This document shows, piece by piece, positions 1-6,285 of a stretch of 6,398 bases of DNA; the stretch's first letter is position 1, and each line of letters starts with the position of its first letter. The stretch is from an uncultured Lachnospiraceae bacterium (GTDB taxonomy: Bacteria; Bacillota; Clostridia; Lachnospirales; Lachnospiraceae), in the NCBI GenBank assembly GCA_900554205.1, contig USGM01000140.1:1-6398 (forward strand), given 5' to 3'. The notes beneath the pieces are model-generated. The model had not been told where the DNA came from and did not search any database. It saw only the letters and a program-made list of their open reading frames with translations. Made by a program: the position numbers and the translations under genes.

Positions 1-11
1 CTCGTAGACAT
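1..11 (-). CDS. Start of a divergent gene, product unknown (partial)
   Basis: Only the first three codons and part of a fourth are visible (M-S-T-), running off the left edge. The start is supported by a good ribosome binding site, AAAGGAG on the minus strand at 26-20, eight bases before the ATG at 11-9, and by a promoter-like pair further upstream (39-67). A second ATG at 16-14 is in another frame and sits too close to the ribosome binding site. Nothing can be said about the product from sequence. From its position, divergent from a xylan operon with a shared control region, a transcription regulator is one reasonable guess, but this is only inference. Confidence 0.4.
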
Positions 12-38
12 AGCATACGCTCCTTTCGTATATGTACC

Positions 39-67
39 ATTGTAGCATCTGACTTAAAAAAAGTAAA
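39..67 (-). promoter_or_regulatory. Sigma-70-type promoter for the divergent left-edge gene
   Basis: Read on the minus strand there is a -35-like TTTACT (67-62), a 17-base spacer and a -10 TACAAT (44-39) preceded by TG one base before, giving an extended -10 TGCTACAAT. The predicted transcription start is near 32, leaving a short leader that contains the AAAGGAG ribosome binding site at 26-20. The spacing and order fit well; activity is inferred. Confidence 0.5.
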
Positions 68-78
68 TTCCAAAATTA

Positions 79-115
79 AGCAAGGGCTAGGAGGGAAAGA
101 GCAAGGAATAGTGGG
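79..115 (+). repeat. Imperfect direct repeat with 21-base period, candidate activator site
   Basis: The pattern AGCAAGGnnTAGnnGG occurs at 79-94 and again at 100-115, exactly 21 bases (two helical turns) later, with 12 of 16 positions identical. If transcription starts near 149, as the extended -10 at 134-142 predicts, the two copies centre at about -62.5 and -41.5. The downstream copy therefore sits beside the place where a -35 element should be but is absent. Paired direct half-sites about 21 bases apart next to a -35 region are typical of AraC/XylS-family activators. That a regulator binds here is inference. Confidence 0.45.
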
Positions 116-126
116 AAGTCGTGAAA

Positions 127-147
127 CACAATATGCTATAATTTGTG
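127..147. promoter_or_regulatory. Short inverted repeat spanning the xylan operon -10 (possible operator)
   Basis: CACAA at 127-131 and TTGTG at 143-147 form a perfect 5-base inverted repeat separated by 11 bases, enclosing the -10 hexamer at 137-142. A protein bound here would block the promoter, so this could be a repressor operator. The arms are short and could arise by chance in AT-rich DNA. Confidence 0.2.
134..142 (+). promoter_or_regulatory. Extended -10 promoter of the GH10-GH43 xylan operon
   Basis: TGCTATAAT at 134-142 is a perfect extended -10 (TGnTATAAT). No hexamer resembling TTGACA is present at 15 to 18 bases spacing; the bases at 114-119 are GGAAGT. A promoter with a perfect extended -10 and no -35 is usually weak alone or depends on an activator, which fits the phased direct repeat just upstream. 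Start is predicted near 149, giving a leader of about 38 bases before the ATG at 187. Confidence 0.6.
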
Positions 148-186
148 GGAAGAATGTGAAACGGAGATATAGGGTATGGAGGAAGC

Positions 187-1617
187 ATGAGAAAGAAATC
201 AATAGCTATGGTCATTGCGATGACAATGGCAGTCGGTGTGCTTGCCGGCTGCGGTTCAGCAAAGTGGGAACTGAAGGAGAGTACAGTATCGGAGGTGAAT
301 AACATGTCGAAGGAAAACGGAGAATCGGAGAACACAGTGTCAGAAGAACGTTTGCCGGATGAGCCGGAAGAGACTGTAAGCACTGACAGTGCGGCGGAGA
401 ATACCGAAGATAACGATACGGTACCGATTTTAAAGGATACGGTCATGGAGACCATGGGCTGCCGTATCGGGGCTGCCGCTACGGAGGCAGAATTAAAGGA
501 CAAAAAGGTCTGGGAGATCATCACGACACATTTTAATGCACTGACGCTCGGAAATGAGCTGAAGCCGGATGCCCTGTTCGGGTACAGCAACGGCAGATGC
601 CCCGGAACGGAGGAGGCGGAGCTGGACGGGGAAACGATTGTTGTTCCCAAGATGGATTTTTCCCGTGCGGAGCGAATGCTTGATAAGATCTGTACATGGA
701 ATGAGGATAATCCTGAGAATAAGATCATGGTGAGAGGGCATGTGCTGGTATGGCATTCCCAGACACCCGAGTGGTTCTTCCATGTAGATTATGACAAGAA
801 TAAGGACTATGTGGACAAGGATGTTATGAACCGGAGACTGGAATGGTATATTCGGACAGTGCTCACACATTTTACCGGAGAGGACAGTAAATATAAGGAT
901 CTGTTTTATGGATGGGATGTTGTGAATGAGGCAGTGAGCGATGGAAGCGGAACCTACCGGTCGGACAATGAGAATCCGGGTGAGCCATTGTCGAACGATA
1001 CTCACGGCAGCAACTCGAGCTGGTGGCATGTCTATCAGAGCAACGAATATATTCTCAATGCGTTCCGGTACGCGAACAAATATGCACCGGCAGAGCTTGA
1101 ACTGTACTATAACGATTACAATGAATGTGATACCTTTAAGATGAAAGGAATTGAAGCCTTGCTGACCGCCGTGAAGGAGGCGGAGGGTGCCCCGGGTGAG
1201 GGGACGAGGATCAGCGCCATGGGAATGCAGGGGCATTACAGCATGACGACTCCTTCGTTTGACCGTGTCGAGCTGGCGATCAAGAGATATGCGGCAATTG
1301 TCGGAAGCGTTCAGATCACAGAGTTTGACTTGAAGGCAAGGGATGGCTATGACGGCAGTGAGAAGGCGAAGCAGGAGGAGTACAAAAAACAGGCGACACG
1401 CTATCAGGTGCTCTACAATGTTATGAAGAATCTGAATCAAAAGGAAAATATTCAGATTACCGGCATCACCTTCTGGGGAACGGTCGATCACTATTCATGG
1501 CTCCAGAACCGTTCTGATGTAGGAGGCGGAAGCAGCGGCAATCTGCCGCAGTGCCCCCTGCTGTTTGATGATAAATATGAACCTAAGCCTGCATTTTATG
1601 TCTTTGCAGGAGAATAA
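187..1617 (+). CDS. GH10 endo-1,4-beta-xylanase, lipoprotein
   Basis: This enzyme should cut internal beta-1,4 bonds of xylan at the cell surface. Residues 1-22 form a lipoprotein signal: a basic start, a hydrophobic stretch and a lipobox LAGC with Cys22. Residues 23-78 are an acidic Ser/Thr/Glu/Asn-rich linker with no carbohydrate-binding module. The GH10 barrel fills about 85-476 and appears complete. Hallmarks are GNELKPD (122-128), RGHVLVWHSQTP (183-194), WDVVNEA (243-249) with the probable acid/base Glu248, QITEFD (376-381) with the probable nucleophile Glu379, and TFWGTVDHYSW (428-438) in the active-site wall. The usual Glu before Asn in the ENxMK-type motif is Gly122 here. The start at 187 has GGAGG at 178-182, four bases upstream, and the only complete signal peptide; Met8, 12 and 14 would shorten it. 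It is first in an operon, 12 bases before the GH43 gene. Family is very likely; beta-xylan as substrate follows from the family. Confidence 0.95.
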   Translation: MRKKSIAMVIAMTMAVGVLAGCGSAKWELKESTVSEVNNMSKENGESENTVSEERLPDEPEETVSTDSAAENTEDNDTVPILKDTVMETMGCRIGAAATEAELKDKKVWEIITTHFNALTLGNELKPDALFGYSNGRCPGTEEAELDGETIVVPKMDFSRAERMLDKICTWNEDNPENKIMVRGHVLVWHSQTPEWFFHVDYDKNKDYVDKDVMNRRLEWYIRTVLTHFTGEDSKYKDLFYGWDVVNEAVSDGSGTYRSDNENPGEPLSNDTHGSNSSWWHVYQSNEYILNAFRYANKYAPAELELYYNDYNECDTFKMKGIEALLTAVKEAEGAPGEGTRISAMGMQGHYSMTTPSFDRVELAIKRYAAIVGSVQITEFDLKARDGYDGSEKAKQEEYKKQATRYQVLYNVMKNLNQKENIQITGITFWGTVDHYSWLQNRSDVGGGSSGNLPQCPLLFDDKYEPKPAFYVFAGE

Positions 1618-1629
1618 GAGGAGGATAAA

Positions 1630-3231
1630 ATGACAACGATTGCTAAGAACCCTATTATGCCGGGCTTTTACCCGGACCCGTCCATCTGTGCGGTGGGGGG
1701 AGATTATTATCTGGTGAACTCCACATTTTCCTATTTTCCGGGGCTGCCGGTCTTTCACAGCCGTGACCTCGTCCATTGGGAACAGATCGGAAATGTGCTG
1801 GATCGTGAGGAGCAGCTGCCACTGACGGGGGCGGGGCATTCCCAGGGACTGTTTGCGCCCACGATACGCTATCATGAAGGAACCTACTATGTTATCTGTA
1901 CGAATGTTTCGGGTGGCGGGAATTTCATTGTGACGGCAGAGAACCCTGCGGGGCCGTGGTCGAACCCGCATTATCTGCCGGAGGCAGGAGGCATTGACCC
2001 GAGTCTGTTCTTTGATGAAGACGGAAAATGTTATTATATCGGTACGCATCCGAATCCTGACGGCTGCAAGTATGACGGCGACTGGTATATCTGGATCAGG
2101 GAGCTGGATATCGGACAGATGAAGTTCGTCGGTGAGGAACATGATGTCTGGAACGGCGCGATGAAGGGGGTACATTGGCCGGAGGGGCCTCATCTCTATA
2201 AAATCGGGGAGTATTACTACATCATGCATGCGGAGGGCGGAACCGGTCCCGATCACGCGGTGACAATCTGCCGTAGCCGCAATATCTTCGGTCCCTATGA
2301 AAACAATTTCTGCAATCCGATTCTGACGCACCGGCATCTCGGACAGAGTTTTCCGGTCAAATATGTGGGACATGCGGATCTGATTGAGACACCGGCGGGG
2401 GAATGGTATATGACAATGCTGGCTGTCCGCCCGGTCGAAGGTTATACAACGATGGGCAGGGAGACATTTCTGGCGAAGGTGGTCTGGGAGAATGGCTGGC
2501 CGGTGGTAAATCCGGGCATCGGCATGCTGACGGATGAGATAGAGATCGGGCTTCCTGCATGGAATCCGGCGGAGGATCAGACATTTGACACTGCGGCAAA
2601 TGCAATTCCGGAGAGCAGCCGCGTTTACCGATTTGCGGAGAAAGACAGGTTAGGCGACGAATTCCTTGCACTCAGAAATCCGGGAGAGGATCTGTATACG
2701 CTGGATATGGAGGGTTTAAAGCTCAATTTCCGTAAGGTCACACTGAAAGAAAAGGATAGTCCTGCGTATCTCGCACTGCGGCAGCAGCACCACTGCTTCA
2801 CCTCTGAGACATCCTTCGGTACGGAGCAGCTGACGTCGGGCAGGAGAGCGGGAATGGCGCTGGTACAGAGCAATGAATATCATCTGCGCGCGGAGGTCGG
2901 CTTCACAGAGGATGGCCGGCTGATGGCAGAGGTGATTCTCTGCGAAAAGGGAGAGGATCGCGTGCTTACAGGAGTGGAGATTTCTCGGGCGGTGAAGGAG
3001 ACAGCTGGAGAGCTTAAGCTTCGGCTGAAGGTGGAAAACCTTACGGCAACGGTGGAAGCGCTCTGTGGGGACGACAGTACGATTCCACTTTGTACCGGTC
3101 AGGACATCCGGGCGCTTTCCACGGAGGTCGCGGGAGGCTTTGTCGGCTGCACTGTCGGAATGTACGCGGTGGCATCGGGCGACTGCGATAACGGCGCTGT
3201 GTGCTTTAAGACATTTTCTTATCAGGCGTAG
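1630..3231 (+). CDS. GH43 beta-xylosidase (possibly with alpha-L-arabinofuranosidase activity), cytosolic
   Basis: The protein should remove xylose, and perhaps arabinose, from the non-reducing end of short xylo-oligosaccharides. The N-terminal five-bladed propeller covers about 1-310. It shows FYPDPS with the general base Asp16, GGIDPS with the pKa-tuning Asp123, and WPEGPH with the general acid Glu185. His248 in VGHAD and Arg277 in MGRETF match conserved substrate-pocket positions of Selenomonas-type xylosidases. A C-terminal beta-sandwich (about 330-533) closes the active site in this group. The 533-residue length is normal for GH43 subfamily 11/12 enzymes. There is no signal peptide or membrane segment, so it acts in the cytosol on imported sugars. 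GAGGAGG at 1618-1624, five bases before the ATG, and the 12-base gap to the GH10 stop indicate co-transcription. No transporter gene follows; the next gene is convergent. The family is clear, the exact sugar preference is not. Confidence 0.93.
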   Translation: MTTIAKNPIMPGFYPDPSICAVGGDYYLVNSTFSYFPGLPVFHSRDLVHWEQIGNVLDREEQLPLTGAGHSQGLFAPTIRYHEGTYYVICTNVSGGGNFIVTAENPAGPWSNPHYLPEAGGIDPSLFFDEDGKCYYIGTHPNPDGCKYDGDWYIWIRELDIGQMKFVGEEHDVWNGAMKGVHWPEGPHLYKIGEYYYIMHAEGGTGPDHAVTICRSRNIFGPYENNFCNPILTHRHLGQSFPVKYVGHADLIETPAGEWYMTMLAVRPVEGYTTMGRETFLAKVVWENGWPVVNPGIGMLTDEIEIGLPAWNPAEDQTFDTAANAIPESSRVYRFAEKDRLGDEFLALRNPGEDLYTLDMEGLKLNFRKVTLKEKDSPAYLALRQQHHCFTSETSFGTEQLTSGRRAGMALVQSNEYHLRAEVGFTEDGRLMAEVILCEKGEDRVLTGVEISRAVKETAGELKLRLKVENLTATVEALCGDDSTIPLCTGQDIRALSTEVAGGFVGCTVGMYAVASGDCDNGAVCFKTFSYQA

Positions 3232-3253
3232 GGTGAATATAGAAAATAAAATA

Positions 3254-3297
3254 TAAAAAAAAGAAAGCAGGAGACGGTTCCTATGACCGCCTCCTGC
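3254..3297 (-). terminator. Rho-independent terminator after the GH9 gene
   Basis: Read on the minus strand, a hairpin starts seven bases after the GH9 stop codon: GCAGGAG (3267-3273) pairs with CTCCTGC (3291-3297), then one A-C mismatch, then CGGT (3275-3278) pairs with ACCG (3286-3289) around a 7-base loop. It is followed on the minus strand by TTTCTTTTTTTT (3266-3255). On the plus strand the hairpin is followed only by CTGCGTTTAC, so it would end the plus-strand xylan operon poorly, if at all. It lies in the 72-base gap between two convergent genes. Confidence 0.85.
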
Positions 3298-3303
3298 CTG
3301 CGT

Positions 3304-4899
3304 TTACAGAACGGATGCCATGAGCTGCAGAAGCGCAGAATTCCAATAGATTGTCACCTCATTCGTGGAGTAGCTGTCCGTCATGTCGACAAGGCACTTT
3401 GCAGGGGCGGTTCCGGGTGCGAGCACTCCCTTCGCGGCAGCGTCAGCCATCCAGTCGCAGGGACCGCCGGAGAGCATACCGGGCATTGCCTTTCCCTGAA
3501 AACCGGAAGGGCGGTGGTGTGGATGCTTGATGGCATCTGTGCCGCAGCCGGTGACATAGCTGAGTCCCATAGGGTTTCTGCCGAGGAGGTAATGCAGCTG
3601 TTCGGCAGCGGCATCCAGATATTCGTGTCTGCCGGTGAGTGCCCAAGCGTCATAGAGGTGGAGTCCGTTGTTGGCGACGCTTAAGTTGCTGCCCCAGATA
3701 TATTCCTTCTCCGTCAGGGCGGTTCCGTAGCCGTCTGCATTTACCGTTTTCAGAAGGGCATCGGCGCGCTTTAATATGGCACTGATGATGGCGCTTTTGA
3801 TTTCTTCGTTTACCGGGTGGTCAGTGGAGAGGTAGGCAAGGTTTCCGTAGCTGCCCATCTCGACCCAGCCATAGCCCTGATAGATTTTTCCAGCGGCGAG
3901 CTTTTCAAAGTCGAGACGGTATTCCTCGTCTCCGAATGCCTTGTAAAGCTCCGCAGCCGCCCAGTATCTCTCATCCGTGTCGTCGGGATCGCCGTACTCG
4001 CCGGTGGAGATTTCGGGAGGATTCCGAAAGCCGCCGGGCAGCTCCATGGTCTTCATGGCGGCGTATGCCCTGCGGGCTGCGTCGGTGAGTGTATCCGCAT
4101 AGGCAGCGTCATAGGGGGCATAGAACCTGACAGCCATAGCACAGACGGCGGCGAAATCCCCTGTTGCGGTGACGGAGACGGGACTGAGGACAAGCTCCTC
4201 CTGTTCCTCCTCCGGCATGACAAAACCGCAGAAGCCGCGGCAGGTGGCCTTGTGGTAGAGCGTACCGTCTTCACGCTGCATTTTCAGCATCCAGTCCAGC
4301 TCATACTTGATCTCCTCGAGAAAGGCAGGCAGGGCAGATATGTTTTCAGTGTCGGGGCAGGTGTATCGGTCACAGAGGGGCTGCTTTCTCTCGTAGGCGT
4401 AGAGAAGCTGCGCGACAGCCATGGCGCCGGGGCCTACATAGCGGCCGTAATCTCCGGCATCATGCCAGCCTCCGCTGACTTCCTTTCTGCCATTTTCCCC
4501 ATAGATGACAGCTGTGCCAGTATGACAGGCGCGGTGCGCATAGATGCCTGCAGTCCTTGCAGGAAGCTCGCAGCCGCAGCGCTGCAGGTAGAAGAACCGC
4601 ATACCCTTGTGAAAGACGTCATCAAAGGCATCCTCGCAGATGACAAAGGTGTCCGATTCGCTGTGATTTTCTGTCAGAATGTAATAGCGTCCCGGCTCCT
4701 GAATCCCGGAAAAGTCGCCGATATAGTCGGTTTCACCGGCGGCCGCGTTCTTTACACAGCGGTCAGCAATTCCGTTATATACGGCGCTGCCATCCGAGCG
4801 GCGCACCTCGAAGGAGACAGGAGATTCGCTGCGGATCGTGACATGCTTTTTCATCTCTGGCAGATAACCGATCTGGTCAACAAAAACATTTTTGTACAT
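3304..4899 (-). CDS. GH9 family glycoside hydrolase with N-terminal Ig-like (CelD_N) domain, no export signal
   Basis: A 531-residue inverting hydrolase of the cellulase family GH9. Residues 1 to about 90 match the Ig-like domain that often precedes GH9 barrels, opening with VDQIGYLP at 7-14. The (alpha/alpha)6 catalytic domain follows (about 95-531). GGWHDAGD (143-150) holds the catalytic base pair Asp147 and Asp150; HPHHRPS (459-465) is the conserved substrate-binding histidine motif; STNEVTIYWN (511-520) carries the probable general acid Glu514. No key residue is missing. There is no signal peptide, lipobox or surface-anchoring module, and 13 cysteines, so it is probably cytosolic. The start at 4899 has GGGAGGG (4913-4907) seven bases upstream. 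Family members include endoglucanases and also cytosolic exo-acting enzymes on cellodextrins or glucosaminides; substrate cannot be fixed here, and short imported beta-glucan-type oligosaccharides are my best guess. It lies 47 bases downstream of the DUF4317 gene with no terminator between them, so read-through is possible; a weak TATAAA in the gap could also start transcription. Confidence 0.9.
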   Translation of the reverse strand: MYKNVFVDQIGYLPEMKKHVTIRSESPVSFEVRRSDGSAVYNGIADRCVKNAAAGETDYIGDFSGIQEPGRYYILTENHSESDTFVICEDAFDDVFHKGMRFFYLQRCGCELPARTAGIYAHRACHTGTAVIYGENGRKEVSGGWHDAGDYGRYVGPGAMAVAQLLYAYERKQPLCDRYTCPDTENISALPAFLEEIKYELDWMLKMQREDGTLYHKATCRGFCGFVMPEEEQEELVLSPVSVTATGDFAAVCAMAVRFYAPYDAAYADTLTDAARRAYAAMKTMELPGGFRNPPEISTGEYGDPDDTDERYWAAAELYKAFGDEEYRLDFEKLAAGKIYQGYGWVEMGSYGNLAYLSTDHPVNEEIKSAIISAILKRADALLKTVNADGYGTALTEKEYIWGSNLSVANNGLHLYDAWALTGRHEYLDAAAEQLHYLLGRNPMGLSYVTGCGTDAIKHPHHRPSGFQGKAMPGMLSGGPCDWMADAAAKGVLAPGTAPAKCLVDMTDSYSTNEVTIYWNSALLQLMASVL

Positions 4900-4946
4900 A
4901 AGAAATCCCTCCCATTTTATATAAATACAGTGCAGAATAACCCGGA

Positions 4947-6104
4947 TTAAGCGTCGGCACCCTCCTCGTCTTCGTCGTCAGCGCCGGGACGGACGGTGAT
5001 ACCGTTGACCATGACACTGCCGTCTAAGCGGATCACAAGGCATTCCTGTCCGTTGATGTTGCGTGTCTCGATGAGATCCGTGCGGTCGGGGCTTACCTTG
5101 ATGACGATATCGGGTGTCTTGACCTCAAAGGTTCTCGTGTTCATGACGTTGCTGGCAAGCAGAGAAGTTGCTTCACCGGCTGTCTCGTCGTAATGGCGGT
5201 CAAATTCCTCCAGCTTTTCGTTGGAAACGCCGCTGTCGGCGAGGATGGTCTTTACTTCATTCTTGTCCAGAACGAGCGGTTCCGGCTCTTCCTTGTGTTC
5301 CTCTGCCATTTCCGTAAGAAGGTCATGGATATTCTTGACAAGCTCGATGCCGCAGTCCTCGCCGAGCGTTTCCTCGATCAGTGCCTGAAAGGTTTCCTTC
5401 TGGTCGCCTGCGGAGAGCGGCAGCGGACAGCCGAGAAGCTCGCTGACAAAGCTGGCGTTCAGCTCTTCAGGATCCTTTGAGTAATAGAGGGCACTGTGAA
5501 GGTCGGTGCTGCGGTCCGTGAATGCCGGGAAGAGGAAGCCGGTCTCCGGCAGACTTACAACCCAGTCACGGATACGGTTCTGGAAGGTGTTCTCCACGGC
5601 ATTGTAGGAGAGCCCGGGCTTGGAGAGCTCCACAGGACAGATACAGGTCAGTATGTACTCGTAGATCTCATCCGAAGCGTCCTCCATGTCGATCCCGTCC
5701 GAGGTGCGCCCCGGAACGTCATAGACATCATGGATGATCAGAATGAGGTAGTTGCCGACATATTCATAGTTGGCGATGATCCGGTCATAGTATTCTTCGA
5801 GCAGGGCATCATCCCTGAGCTTGCTGTCGCGCAGCCGCAGCAGAAATTCCTGTGCGCCGCCCTCCTCCTCGCTCTTTAAGGGAAATTCCAGAGTCAGCAG
5901 ATTTTTCCCGGGCGTGCCGGAGAGATTCTTGCGGAGAATTTCAAAGTATTTGAACATTTCCTCCTCCGGCAGCGCAAGGAACGCCTGCTTCAGTTCGGTT
6001 TTCTTATTCTTCTCACCGTCCACATAGCAGCCGCAGATGCGTGTGATTGAGCAGTTCTTCGGGGTGAGGAGCTTCTTAATTTCAGATATTTCCTGTTTTG
6101 TCAT
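4947..6104 (-). CDS. DUF4317 domain-containing protein, function unknown
   Basis: A 385-residue soluble protein that I recognise as the DUF4317 family, widespread in Clostridia and without an assigned function. It opens with MTKQEISEIKKLL, then a cysteine cluster (Cys18, Cys24, Cys26) in NCSITRICGCYVDG (17-30), a feature of the family start. A mixed helical and strand region follows, including the hydrophobic strand YLILIIHDVYDV (119-130), which is too short and polar at its end to be a membrane anchor. The region about 255-320 is helical and Glu/Lys-rich, and the end is a strand-rich stretch (325-372) with an acidic tail (DDEDEE, 376-381). No signal peptide or catalytic motif that I can name. 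ATG at 6104 has a modest GAGGT (6115-6111) six bases upstream and a good promoter at 6137-6165. It is divergent from mscL and upstream of GH9 in the same direction. Family assignment is from memory of its sequence pattern. Confidence 0.85.
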   Translation of the reverse strand: MTKQEISEIKKLLTPKNCSITRICGCYVDGEKNKKTELKQAFLALPEEEMFKYFEILRKNLSGTPGKNLLTLEFPLKSEEEGGAQEFLLRLRDSKLRDDALLEEYYDRIIANYEYVGNYLILIIHDVYDVPGRTSDGIDMEDASDEIYEYILTCICPVELSKPGLSYNAVENTFQNRIRDWVVSLPETGFLFPAFTDRSTDLHSALYYSKDPEELNASFVSELLGCPLPLSAGDQKETFQALIEETLGEDCGIELVKNIHDLLTEMAEEHKEEPEPLVLDKNEVKTILADSGVSNEKLEEFDRHYDETAGEATSLLASNVMNTRTFEVKTPDIVIKVSPDRTDLIETRNINGQECLVIRLDGSVMVNGITVRPGADDEDEEGADA

Positions 6105-6136
6105 TTGATTACCTCGTGCGTTAAGTTTATGGTCTC

Positions 6137-6165
6137 AGTATAGCTCAATTTCGCTGTGCGGGCAA
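6137..6165 (-). promoter_or_regulatory. Sigma-70-type promoter of the DUF4317 gene
   Basis: On the minus strand TTGCCC (6165-6160), a 17-base spacer and TATACT (6142-6137) form a good match to the vegetative consensus (4 of 6 and 5 of 6). Predicted start is near 6130, about 26 bases before the ATG at 6104. If no terminator acts after DUF4317, this promoter would also feed the GH9 gene. Confidence 0.55.
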
Positions 6166-6195
6166 GCACGGAATGGCGGATGGGAAAATCAGTGA

Positions 6196-6224
6196 TTGTA
6201 GAGAGTTGGAGAATGTGGTAAAAT
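6196..6224 (+). promoter_or_regulatory. mscL: Promoter of mscL
   Basis: TTGTAG (6196-6201), a 17-base spacer and TAAAAT (6219-6224) are in the right order and spacing. The -10 has TG one base upstream (TGGTAAAAT, 6216-6224), an extended -10. The predicted start near 6231 gives a leader of about 55 bases, containing only a short 5-base-pair hairpin (6237-6255). It sits back to back with the DUF4317 promoter. Confidence 0.5.
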
Positions 6225-6285
6225 GACCGTATTCAGGGCAGAGAGTCTCACTGCCGACGAGAGATAAATGTGGGAGGAACCGGAG

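Noticed and set aside
155..168. A cre-like (CcpA) sequence, TGTGAAACGG..., in the leader of the xylan operon
   Set aside because: The CG is one base out of register with the TGnAAnCG core and the right half does not match, so it does not support catabolite control.
493..2373. Two long open frames on the minus strand opposite the GH10 and GH43 genes (493-1491 and 1495-2373)
   Set aside because: They lie opposite clear enzyme genes with full catalytic motifs, show no recognisable domains, and are rich in Arg, His and Ile in the way antisense frames of GC-balanced genes are.
3267..3300. The hairpin as a bidirectional terminator for the xylan operon too
   Set aside because: On the plus strand it is followed by CTGCGTTTAC with no T-run, so efficient termination in that direction is not supported.
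3817..4950. A 377-codon plus-strand open frame opposite the GH9 gene
   Set aside because: The GH9 reading has all family motifs and a strong ribosome binding site; the opposite frame has no recognisable domain and is an antisense shadow.
6237..6255. Hairpin GGCAG-N9-CTGCC in the mscL leader as a riboswitch or attenuator
   Set aside because: Only five base pairs, no T-run, and no known riboswitch core in a leader of about 55 bases.
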